Of a DNA stretch of 64,000 nt, positions 32,301 to 43,331 are shown piece by piece. The DNA is taken from positions 7,688,001 to 7,752,000 of the forward strand of contig CAUWAG010000003.1 of assembly GCA_963556695.1 (NCBI GenBank), in the 5' to 3' direction. How positions within the stretch are numbered: position 1 is the stretch's first letter; every line of letters starts with the position of its first letter. The stretch is from Anthostomella pinea (lineage: Eukaryota > Ascomycota > Sordariomycetes > Xylariales > Xylariaceae). The translations under genes and the position numbers were made by a program. Below the pieces are notes generated by a model that was not told the origin of the DNA, made no database searches, and worked only from the letters and a program-made list of their open reading frames with translations.

Positions 32301-34864
32301 AGTTGCCGCCGCTGGTGCTCGATCATGGAAGCGCCGAGTTGATGAGGAGTTACTGAAGGAACTTATGCTCGCCAACGAGATGATGAACCAGACGGTGTAT
32401 AACACACCAGTTAGGAGAAGCCCCTCGGCGCAAGCCTCATCGGCGAACACCCCAGTCCAGATCAGTGCCCCCGAGCCGCCACCGCGAAAGAAGCTCAAGA
32501 CTCTCGCTGATAAAGAGGCTGAACTCAAGGCATTGGACACTGGTGTAGCCCCAACGGCAACAGCAGCCCTAGCGGCAGCCCCATCCCCAGCCCCAGTTGT
32601 TGCTCCGCCCAAGAAGAAAGAGATGGTGGTAGTCGAGAAATCCGCCCCTCCTCCGGCGCCCGAGTTGCCCAAGCCCCGTGTGCTGCCCTGCGCGATTTGC
32701 TACCAGATGAATCCTTGGGGAGAGCAAACTCATCTTTCCTGCAAAGAGTGTCGTCTTACTGTCCATCGTGCCTGCTATGGTGTTCTCGACAATCGCCATC
32801 CCGGAAAATGGACTTGCGACACGTGTCTCAATGACAAGAACCCCCAAGTATCCCTCGTACGTTCGCAGATGATCCGTTGGAGACTACCATAACTAACCAT
32901 TGATCCAGGAATACAAATGTGTATTGTGTCCTGTCCAACACACGGAGCATGATTTTGTGGAGCCGCCCAAGAATACACACAAGAAAAAGTCCGAGAAAGA
33001 GAGAGAGAAGGAACGGCTCGACCGTGAATTGGCCCAGAAAGCTGCAGATTTCTATCGGAAGAGACAGGAAGAGTTGAACCGGCCCGTGAACCCAAGGGAG
33101 CCCCTGAAGAGAACCGCGGACAACAACTGGGTCCACGTGACCTGTGCCGTGTGGACCCCCGAGGTCAAGTTCGCCAAAGCCAAAGCTTTAGGCCCTTCGG
33201 AAGGCATACCGTCCATCCCCCGGGCCAGATACGAAGAGGTGTGTAAGGTGTGTAAGCAGCGAGGCGGTGCTTGTGTAAACTGTCACCAGTGTCGTGCTCC
33301 AGGTAAGCTGACCCGCCACAGCTGCAAGAATATTTTGCTAACATGATGGCCTCGTGAAGTTCACGTCGAGTGTGCCCACAAGAGTGGCTACCTCTTAGGG
33401 TTCGAGATTACCCCCGTTAAGGGCTCAAGACGGGACCAACATAACATCGTGACCATTGGCGGGGAGACTGGAGCCATGTCGGCAGCTATCTGGTGCAAGG
33501 AGCACATTCCCCAAAGAACCATTGTCCATCGTATGCATGACATTGTCAGTGTACCGGATGGTCAGGGCAACGATCCGAATGCAATGCAACTTTACGTGCG
33601 GACGTTCAAACAAGCAGACCTCACGCTAACCGGGACTGTTCGCAAAGCGAACCTGGCCAATCTTGTCACGAAGATATCAGCAGTCACCTGCCCCGTCGCA
33701 CAAAACCGGAGGCAATCGACTACGACTATTTCCAACGCGGTGGCAGGAGGACAGAAAGTGCTGTCAGCAGACCACCAGGCCGAGACAGCGTCCATCATTC
33801 CTCACACTGGTGACAAGGTGTGCATCACATGCGGAATTGATGTCAGCCCGAGGTGGTGGCCGATCGACAAAACACAAGAGAAGGCCCTGACGAACGGATA
33901 CCATGGTCATGTCGGTGACGAGGCTCAGCGATTTATTGCACAGAGAAACTTCCAGTGCCACAAGTGCAAGAAGGCTGATCGCCAGCCGGTCCCCCATGCA
34001 CCGCCTCCAACTCAAGCGCCACCGCCTGCGGTTGAGCCATTACGCCCTCCTCCTGTGATCAATCCCCCCGCGACTGCGAGTCCGCCACCACATGCATCGC
34101 ATGTTGTGAGCAGGATTCCGGACTTGGGAAGTCCTTGGGGCCCCCGACCACCTATGGTACAGGCCCCTGCGTCTTCATCACTACCTCCAACTGCTGTACC
34201 TCCGCTGCATGTGTCCCCGAATGGTCCACCTCCGCCCTTGGCTATGTCTGCTCGTCATGGGGCCCCGAGTCCGAGTCCTATGGCAGCACCGGCGCCTCCA
34301 CCAATGGCTCCTCATCACTATCCACCCCCAAGCGCACCGTACGGCGACTGGCAGCGAGGTGCGACACAGCCCCCAGCAGCCATGCATCATATGAATGGTA
34401 GTTCCGGTGGATCGGTTCCTTTCCATCACAATCACCTTCGAGATCTCCGGCCTCCACCGGTAGCTCCCATACCACATCATCAAGCCGCTCCAGCTCAACA
34501 TGGGCTAGGGCAGCCCATGGTGAGTGGGGCTCCACCGTCTCCTCCCCGACGCGGACCAGCCCCTATTCATAATAATGCGCCCTCGTACTTGCCCGCATAT
34601 CATCACTCGACGCAACACTCACTCCACAATCTCACAAACGGTGGCCCTCCACCACGCGCCTCGTCCGATCACCCGTTCCAGGGCTTGTTGTCCCAACGCA
34701 CGTCTTTCTCGACACCACAAGGGAGCCCGCCAGTCTCAAGAGATGGGATACCGATGGCACGGGAACCAAGTCTCCCGAATAACAATCCCCCTTCGCGGCC
34801 TAACGATGTTCGCCCCCCCAGCGGTGCCAGTGCCAGCCCATCGCTGCGCAACCTTCTTTCATGA
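29354..34864 (+). CDS. SNT2: Snt2-type chromatin regulator (BAH, PHD, ELM2, SANT, extended PHD)
   Basis: Exons 29354-30212, 30287-30770, 30942-32856, 32909-33302 and 33360-34864 give 1718 aa. An N-terminal disordered Ser/Thr/Asn region is followed by a BAH domain (about 290-430, HVYLVCEPPGEPYYVGRIMEF). A first PHD has CKRCSGYC...CAVCQQTYHMNC. ELM2 lies near 640 (PGYVARGEDFDNEDPNNT). SANT lies near 745 (FEEGVTKYGSELYLVTRHV). A GATA-like CxxC finger lies near 834 (CKFCHNKSSRQWRRAP..CRRC). A second PHD starts near 1030, an extended PHD follows (CVLC...WVHVTCAVWTPEV...CVNCHQC), and a long Pro-rich tail ends the protein. This matches yeast Snt2, a histone-binding subunit of the Rpd3L-related Snt2C complex. 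The tail is much longer than in yeast. The start at ACCATGG is chosen; an in-frame ATG at 29330 is possible. Confidence 0.93.
30779..30868 (+). repeat. Hexamer-type microsatellite in SNT2 intron 2
   Basis: Runs of ccactc and tgccac fill half of the 171-bp intron 30771-30941. The tract explains a long Gly-Ser open frame on the opposite strand, which I do not regard as a gene. Confidence 0.85.
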
Positions 34865-36505
34865 TCATATATACATGGCATGTCGCAGTCCCCACTGCTG
34901 TAGTCTGTTGACTACTTGCTTTACTGATTTTGGCGTTAAGGGCAGATGGTTGTATAACTAGAGGGAATATACCACATGTGTTGCGGGTTACTAAGGCGTT
35001 CGTAGTAGCTGGGACACAAGGGCCGTTGTGTCCTGCGCGTCTCCGGCATCTGTACAAAAGCTCATTGGGATTACAGCGTGGTTCAGTGTATGACCGGCTA
35101 TACAGTAGTACACTGAAGGCAGTGTTGCCGTCACAGGTAGTTGGGCGCAAGCGTGTGCCGAGAAATGTCATAGACGGCGAAGAAAATGATGACAAACCTA
35201 CGCGGCTGCAGAGCTCAAGCAACTACTGCACCTCACACCATGTTTGCGTGCCCTCCCTTCACTCGTCTATTCAGTGTAGCAGGCATTGCATAGTGACTAC
35301 GTTACTTGGTGTCTGACGAGCGCGCCACAGATATACTGCAGAAGGACGTGACAACAGTCGAAAGTGGTATGTTTGCTGGCATGGTCTACTGTCTACTGGA
35401 TGGGCTATTTGTATGTGATATCGGGTGGCGCGTACCCGGAACTGGGACGCCTGGCCATGTATGGCCGTGTATCGTGTCGTATGGTTGAGTCTGCGCGGTC
35501 CAGGGCTACCTACAGTCTTTTGAGATGGGAACTCTGGATCACAGGCTCGAGGTCGGGTCGAATACTGATGGATGCCCTCGAAGCGTCAGTTGGGTGAAGA
35601 TAACCAAAGCTAGGTAGATAGCGGAAATTTCTCTTTAAGTAACGTGATTACGCTGCGTTTGCACAGCTTGGTTACGACTTAGGGGCGGACGCTTTCTGCA
35701 TCCGTTATTTGAGCTCCTGTTTTTGGCCATTGCTGGGGCAGTGGGAGCTGTAAGGATGAATGTGTGTATATAAGTACCTAGGTAGGTACTGGAGGCTTTG
35801 TGTATTTTGGCAAGAGTCCTGCTATTTGCACCTTGTTAGAATTCCACACCCCACCTGTTAGCCAGTTGCAATGCAGCCCCCTATCTCAGCACAACTGCAC
35901 CGACAACTGCACCGACAACTACACCGACAACTACACCGACAACTACACCGACAACTACACCGACAACTACACCGACAACTACACCGACAACTACACCGAC
36001 AGCTGCATCGATAATCGCACCGACAACCTCGATCTAATGGTAAGCCGTGAGCTTGGTGGTTAGCCCGCTGCCAGCTGCCTGGGGAGATGGGGATGGAGAT
36101 AAGGTACAAATAAGGAGTTCTCACAAGGTGCCAATAGCAGGACTCTTTGGCAATTTGGCAGAACCAATTTTCCTGGCCGTCACCGCCTGTTACTGGAGGC
36201 CCCAGGGTTTTCGATCAGTCAGGTCATACAGAAAGTCTGGGGAACTAGTGAAACGCGGCCGCTTAAAGGAAAAGTATTTATGCTAAATTGCTTGTGGAAG
36301 TAGCTGGATCGACGAAGGTGTAATATTGCAGAAGTGATCCATACCAGTGCTCACGCTTGCATTCAGGTGCCGCGGGCTGTTCACCGGCCATGCCATGCAA
36401 ATCTATATCCCCCGAGTCTATTCACACTAATGGTACAGTCTAGCGTCTATCGCGTGATCGTACATAACGTCTCCTAAAGCCAGATGCCCCAGCACCGATG
36501 GATCA
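34865..36505. other. Convergent intergenic region downstream of SNT2
   Basis: This is 1.6 kb between the 3' ends of SNT2 and the S8-like gene. It contains a TACCTAGGTAGGTA palindrome near 35776 and the 12-bp minisatellite listed separately. No protein-coding frame is recognisable. Confidence 0.4.
35893..36024 (+). repeat. 12-bp minisatellite, 11 units
   Basis: The unit aactacaccgac is repeated head to tail. Seven perfect copies (35917-36000) lie between two aactgcaccgac copies on the left and two degenerate copies on the right. The unit is a multiple of three, so frames run open through it as Asn-Tyr-Thr-Asp repeats. However, no start, splice signal or conserved context supports a gene. Confidence 0.92.
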
Positions 36506-38480
36506 TCATGCTGCCTTGGCCTTCTGTATATCTTTTTCTGTGGCCCCGTTCCACAACATGCGGGCCTTTGTGCCATCTGGCGCCGTGCGCTCCCAACTGC
36601 CCTCGGACCGCAGGTACTCTCGAAGGCTGTTGACGAGCTTCCCGTCGCTCGTATCGAAGGGGACATGTTCGCGTGAGAGGAGGTTGGCTATCTCCCCGGC
36701 AACCAGGGGCGCGGCTGAGAAGATTAGCCAGATGTGCGGTGATAGACAGACCATGGTTTTGGGGTTTGATGGTTGCGAGAGTAGTTGCGTTGTGACGATC
36801 TGATGGGGGCAGACTTACCAAAAGATGTGCCATCCTTTGTTGTTACTGCGCCGGCTTTCGAGTAGCACGTTACATCGCCCGTGGCATACATCCAAAGGTG
36901 GGCACCTCCTTGTGAATTCGGGCGTATGATACCATTGGCATCCGCATTACCTACGTTGATAATAGGTACATCGGTCTCTTCAAAGACACCCGGCACCGTG
37001 TCGATGGCATGGCGGCCGAGTTGCGAGCCGAAGTTTCCGGCCGCGTTGACAAAGGGAACGTCCATATCGATGATCTCTTTGATCTTTCGTCTTAGATCTC
37101 GCTCCCACGTTGTGATAGCCCCACTGCCTGTCGTGACTGGCCAATATAGAGACAGAGTGACCACGCTTTTCTTGCGACGTTCGGGGTTTGCCCGTAAATC
37201 GTTGATGACTGCGATTACAGCCTGTAATATATCACTTTTTAAAACACCCGCCATCTTCACTACGACCAGGGTAGCTTTTTTGGCAGCACCAAATTTCGTG
37301 CCGACCGCCTTATCAGCAACGCAGGTAGCATGCGAGTTTAAGCTATTAGCAAAGCAGAGTTAGTAATTACTCGTTTTCGACGAGAAACAAAGAGTCAGAA
37401 TGCGTGTCTCGGGAACGAGGGCTCTTGACACAGGCTAGAAGAGGAGATTCGCCCCTGAAAAACGGCCAGAAGGGGCAATGAGAACCTCGAAAATGTACAT
37501 ACCTTTCATCGTCAAAGGGAGCCATCTTTTTGACACTTGCTACCGGAGTCAATATGGGGATGACTTTGGTAAATTCCTGTAGGTCGTTAGCATGTTCTTT
37601 CTAACACTGTGCTGGTCCATGACAAGTCGAGTTTACGAATGAGGATAGAACCCCACACGGGGTCCTCGTCTTACTGAAGTTACCTTACCTGAGTGTTTTT
37701 GTATGCCACTCCAAGTTCCAGGTGGTAGACGAAGCTATTCTCTCCAGCACGGCTATCGTATACATATTTATTCTTGAGCTGGGAGATGTCCGGTTCTGTG
37801 CTTGGGGGCGAATTCAGTCAGTACCTTGCGAGCTGATGAGTCGTTTCGGGGTGAAGATTGTGCTCGACATTGTTACTCAGCAACGACCCAACCACCCGGT
37901 CGCTGCTCACACAGGTGCTCGATTCCCCCCGGAAACACTGTAGGGTATCCAGAGCTCAATGCACATACCGCGGTTGGCTGATAGCTACCAATTCGGGGAC
38001 AGCATCTTTTTGAGCGACATAGTCAAGGTCCCGTTTCCGTACGTCAGAAAGGTCGGATGGCGACGGCAGCTTCCGGCGCGGTAGGTCCCGTTCTTGCATC
38101 TCCTCGTTCTCGACTATCGCGCTCGTACTCTCCTGGACGTTCTTGACTTTTTCGATTTCCCGGGCCTTTTCAGCCTGGTTCTCGGTGAGAGAGGCAGCCC
38201 AGAAAACGAGCTCTTTTCCGTCGCGTATTGGGACGATAGCTGAAGATAGCTTCCGAAGCTCCTCTTCAATGTGCGTGACGTCATTTTCTTTGTTCCCATC
38301 CTCGGGGAAAACCATGAATTCATCGACAACATCTCGTTGCATGAAACTTAGGCCTCCCTCGGCGCGAGAAGCGAGGCCTTCCTTGGAGAGAGTGCCAACA
38401 TCCATGGCAACATGGGGAGCGCCCAGAACGACTGCGAGAATGCAAAACAAAGAGAAGAGTGAGAAAGGAAGCGGTCCCAT
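36506..38480 (-). CDS. Secreted subtilase-like (peptidase S8) protein with altered Asp motif
   Basis: Six exons (38480-37969, 37937-37911, 37800-37689, 37576-37503, 37342-36819, 36714-36506) give 485 aa. A signal peptide (MGPLPFSLFSLFCILAVVLG) is followed by a long charged pro-region. The His motif is NSHATCVADKAVG (H246). The oxyanion Asn lies in FVNAAGN and the Ser in GTSFAAP (S415). The usual first-strand D-[TS]-G is replaced: VYHLELGVA aligns with the VYVxDTGV block and has Glu at 208 instead of Asp. It may therefore be a weak or inactive protease, or use another acid. The second exon is only 27 bp and two acceptors are uncertain (AAG at 37801). Expected location is extracellular. Confidence 0.8.
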
Positions 38481-39581
38481 GTTGGGCTTTGGTGCGATGG
38501 ATTAGGCAATGGAGGGGAGCTTAGGGATTCAAGCACAGGAAAAGGTGTGAGTTGATGTTGATGTGCTCGGCAGACCATGGCACACAAGAGGGACAGCAGC
38601 ATTGATACATATATATGTTCGGAAACCAGAGCCATCCAAGCTGTCATAACGGGCACTTCACACCGGACACGTTTGCAAGACCACAAGTACACTGCAATAC
38701 CCATGATGAAGCCACGATGATCCAATCCTCATGACGACGTATATCGGCCACACCGGCTCCCAAAGAGCGCATAACGAGACTTCGGTATACCCGCCCAGAC
38801 TCATTGCGTGGCTAACGGTGGGTTAGCCCAGGTCTTTGGTCCGCAAATTTGTCAATAAGTTCGAAATTCTGGGGATACTTCATTTTGCGCGGCAATCCTA
38901 CTACGTAGGTAGAACTTTGGAACTTCTATTAAGGTCATACAGGGCTGACAGGCTGACAGGTCGCCAGCACTGGAGGTAGTAGCGCGGGGCCATGTGGAGG
39001 GCAGGTATATCTTGTGCAGGTAATCTGAGGCGAATAAGTCGAGGCGGGTAAAGGGAACGTTGAACTGAGACGGGAGGTTCACTCACGCCGCACTCTGACT
39101 CAGCACCGATCCAGTGCAGGCTGCCACTGTGGCACTGTGGCGCTGTGGCACTGTACAGCTGAGGTGCCAGGTGGAGACGGGATCCCCGGCAGCTGTCCGG
39201 GTCTGGTAGGCCCTTCCGCCTTCTTAAGTTGATTAGGTACCTAGGTACTGGGCTTCAGGTGGAGCTCCTGTTTGGAAGCACGTGAGTTCGTGTACCTAGG
39301 TAATGTTTCCGTCGCGCGCATCGCCGCAGACCAGTCTCCGCATAGGGAACAACCATTCACCCATGAGCCGCTCAGATACCGTACACAGTCCCGTCTACGA
39401 CTGCCCCAGTCACAGTCAAGTTGCCGTCTATCGTTGACTAGATCCCGCGCCTCCGTCATGCTGGCGGTGAAGGACGAGAAAGCCGGCCATTGCCAATTGG
39501 ATAACTTAGGGCCCTTGATAACCCTATTGTTCTCTCCGAGCTTACCTTCTCGACGATCCTCGAGTACATCTATATGCTGCT
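38481..39581. other. Divergent upstream region of the S8-like and helicase genes
   Basis: Both genes start outward from this 1.1-kb stretch. Short repeats of ctgtggcactgtgg occur near 39123-39156. The palindromes ggtacctaggtac (39235-39247) and gtacctaggta (39292-39302) are present. No gene was seen. Confidence 0.45.
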
Positions 39582-42500
39582 ATGGAGCAGAGACAAGGCA
39601 TTTTCCACCAGACCACTGTCGAAGCCCTCGCAGTTCGCCAGCCCGAGTTCCACCCAGTCACCTTCGCCGGGACCAAACGGGCCCATTCTGAGCTTGCCGG
39701 TCCTCTGCAGCACCAGCATACTGCAGCATCAAACAGACACACCCAGTTTCAAAGGGCTTCATCCCTTGGAAAAGAGCCCCATAGACTGACCGCGAGCGCC
39801 ATTATCGCGCTGGATACTGGTACCACTGTTGCACTCCCCACTTCTGAATACTCGCAGCGCCGAGTCATATCAGCTACGCCCACGTCCACCATAGATCGCT
39901 CACTCTCGCTGTTTTCCCCAAGGTATGCTCTGCCGGCATCCTTAGTTGCCAACTTCAGAGCTCTCGGCATCGAGGATATCTACCCGTGGCAAAAGCAGTG
40001 CTTACTGGGGCCTGGCCTTCTGGCCGGCTCGAAAAACCTCGTGTATAGCGCACCCACCGGTGGCGGCAAATCCCTAGTTGCTGATATTCTGATGTTGAAG
40101 AGGGTGCTGGAAGATAGGAACGCGAAAGCTCTACTGGTCCTTCCTTACGTTGCCCTAGTCCAGGAGAAGGTCCGATGGCTACGAAATGTCGTTCAGGATA
40201 TCAAACGGCAGCCTCTCAATGATGACAAGCAAGAGAACAAGCAGCGTCTCTGGCAGAAGCGACCGGATGAGGACAATATCCGGGTCGTCGGTTTCTTCGG
40301 GGGTGGCAAGATCAGGGCTACTTGGTCCGACTTTGATATTGGTGTCTGCACGTTTGAAAAGGTTCGTTAATCAATGATACCCTATCTCCCGCTTGCTGAC
40401 CCTGACACAGGCGAACATGCTCATCAACGCTGCTATAGACGATTGCACCATCTCGAAGCTGAAGGCTGTTGTGCTCGATGAGCTTCATATGGTTGATGAT
40501 GATCACCGTGGCTATCTTATGGAACTCATTGCCACAAAGCTTCTAAGCCTTGAGCATGGTGTTCAGATCATTGGCATGAGTGCAACATTAGCGGTGAGTA
40601 CAACCCTTGTCACCTGATATCCCTCCCTAACAGAGCCAGAATATGGACATATTGTCGCAGTGGCTCGACGCGCACACTTACTCGACGTTCTATCGTCCAG
40701 TGCCAATCGAGGAACATCTTGTCCACGAAGGCAACATCTATCCAGCCTCAACGGCTTCCGGCATCCTCAAGACTGCTAGCCAGTCAGGGACAAATCCAAG
40801 CGCCGCTCAAGCGCACGGCGACCCAGTCAGGATAATACAGCCCAGTGCACATAAAGAGTTTCAAGATCCCGGTTTGAACGCAGTCGTGGCGTTGGCGAAT
40901 GAAACAGCCAGATCGGGCTATGGGGTACTTGTGTTTTGCAGCAGTCGCCAGGGCTGCGAATCTGATGCCCGTCTAATCAGCCGTGTTCTACCTGACGTCC
41001 ATGAACTGGAACCTTCTGTCGTCGAAAAAAGAATGGACCTCCTGGGAGACCTGCGCAGTCTCCCAACCGGACTCGATCCTAGCTTAGCGGAGACGATCCC
41101 TGCCGGAGTCGCCTTTCATCACGCTGGCTTGACGACGGAGGAGCGTGACTTGGTTGCCAATGCCTACGATAACGGTGCGTTGAAGGTAGTGGTAGCAACG
41201 TGCAGTCTTGCCGCAGGGATCAATCTACCTGCTCGGCGAGTGATCCTACACAATGCACGGATGGGCCGAGATCTGGTTGGTCCTTCCATGCTACGGCAGA
41301 TGCGCGGACGAGCCGGCAGAAAGGGAAAAGATGAGATTGGCGAGACTTACTTATGCTGCCGAAAAACTGACTTAGAGGACGTGGTCGAATTGATGCTAGC
41401 CGAATTGCCCGAGATATCAAGCGGCCTTACAACAGACAAACATCGCATCCAACGAGCCCTGCTTGAAATAATTGCTATACGGCTGGCGAACTCGAAGGAG
41501 TCTGTACAGGACTACATTCGGAAGACGCTACTGCATCTCTCTAATGATGCTGATGTTATTCAGGGCCACGTTGATACCGGTCTCAACGATTTGGGCACTA
41601 TGGGATTCATCCAATACGAAGACTCCGATCTATATGTTGCAACACAACTAGGCAAAGCAGTCGTTGCATCCTCACTTGAGCCCGAGGACGGCGCATTCGT
41701 TAACCGCGAGATGCGCAGAGCATCGAAGGCTTTCGTCATGGACGGCGAAATGCACGTCCTCTACACCTTCACCCCAGTACAGGACTTCTCTGTGTCTATC
41801 AACTGGCAGGTCTTCCGGTCAGAGATGGAAGGCCTTGACGACAGCGGGCTCCGCGTCATGACTTTTCTCGGCCTCAAGCCCACAGTGGTCAACAGAATGT
41901 AGGCTGCGGGTATCCCCCTGGAAAGACAAACCGTCTGAACTAACACGTCACAGGGCGCAAGGTGGGAGCCTCAAAGAATCGACCGCCGAGGAGAAAGAAC
42001 TCGCTCGAGTCTATCATAGGTTCTACCTAGCCCTTCAGTTACGAGACTTGTGCAACGAAATGCCCGTCCATGCAATTGCTCGCAAATACGACATGCCACG
42101 TGGTACAGTACAGACACTCGCCCAGACTTGTCAGGGCTTTGGGGCTGGCATGATCAAATTCTGCGAACAGATGGGATGGGGGTAAGTTATTGCAGAGTTT
42201 CGATGACGCGTGTCGCCGTTTCTTCCCAAAGCGTGACCTGTAGCTAATCGTGAGCAGTGCGATGTCAGCTATCCTGGACCACTTCTCGGACAGGCTCAAG
42301 GCTGGAGCCAAAGCCGATTTGCTAGCCCTCGCAAGAATTACCTTCATCAAGAGCCGGACAGCGCGAGTATTCTATGACAACGGATATAAAACCATTGCAT
42401 CGATTGCAAATGCCGACCCTAAGGAGTTGGTGCCTATCCTCATGCAGGTGGGTTTGCTCTACTCGTCTTGAACACCCGGCAACTGATACGTACTCTAGGC

Positions 42501-42639
42501 TCAACCGACCAAGTTGCGACTTAAATCGAAAGATGAGCAGAAATATGAGGAGAAGCTCTTCGCAAAGGCTCAAGTCATCACCGACTCGGCGAATAGACTG
42601 TGGCAGATCGAGATGCAGCAGGACATTGATGAGCAATGA
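39582..42639 (+). CDS. HELQ/Hel308-like superfamily 2 DNA helicase
   Basis: Exons 39582-40361, 40411-40593, 40634-41898, 41954-42181, 42258-42447 and 42499-42639 give 928 aa. Motif I is SAPTGGGKS (residues 156-164), followed by Ia VLPYVALVQEK, II DELHMVDD, III GMSATL, IV VFCSSRQGCE, V AAGINLPARRVI and VI MRGRAGRKGKDE. After the ratchet-like domain comes a helical C-terminus ending in a helix-hairpin-helix-like TIASIANADPKELVPIL. This is the helicase arrangement of HELQ/Hel308 and of the POLQ N-terminus. No polymerase A domain follows, so HELQ-like is the better name. Relatives unwind forked DNA during repair of stalled replication. An out-of-frame ATG at 39574, 8 bp upstream, could dampen translation. 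Confidence 0.92.
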
Positions 42640-43331
42640 ACAAGTGCAGAGCCACACGAACCCCTCCCGTTCTCAAGGGTCTGCTCAGCTCAGGAGCTGA
42701 GGTAAATTACCCATAGCCCCCGACTCGAGTATGACGCCGATTTCCAATTTGGCCAAACCCTCAGCGCCACAGGCCTTCCACTATTGCATACAGTATGTGC
42801 TGGCGTTGCCCAGACTGTTGGTCCCGAGCTGGATGGTGCGTTGTATCCACGCTGGGTTAAGAAACCAAAAGAGACCCGAACATTAGTCTCAGTCTCACCA
42901 ACTCTTCGCGAGCAAGAAGCTGCTACTGTCGAAGTCTTGCTACGTGTTGACGGGGGCCGCTATGACGTATAACTTGGGTATGGTGCATCGTTCGAAGTTG
43001 TATATAGAGCTGCAGTTACCCTCGGCCCAACGGTGTGACGTGGACCGAACTCGGAATAATACGATCTTCGCTTGTCGTGGTATTTCCCTGGCTACCTCCT
43101 GCATGTGAGCCCGTTTCCCCAAATTCTCCACCACTTACCCCCAGCACTATCGTCGTCGGGTAATAGGTATGAAAGTTGAGCCATGGTAGATACCCCAGGC
43201 TAGAAGGGGGCCTCGCATTATATGGCATGGATGCGATCAAGTGCGGGGATATATAAGTTATAGAGACGTGATACATCCCAGCTGTCAAGGCGGCAGACAG
43301 CTTGACGAGAGTGTACGCTGCCCTATTCGCG
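42640..43331. other. Intergenic between helicase and carboxylesterase
   Basis: Both genes lie on the + strand. This stretch should contain the helicase 3' end and the esterase promoter. No further coding frame was recognised. Confidence 0.4.

Noticed and set aside
35893..36024. Repeat array read as a coding (NYTD)n protein
   Set aside because: No start codon, splice or conserved flank supports a gene.
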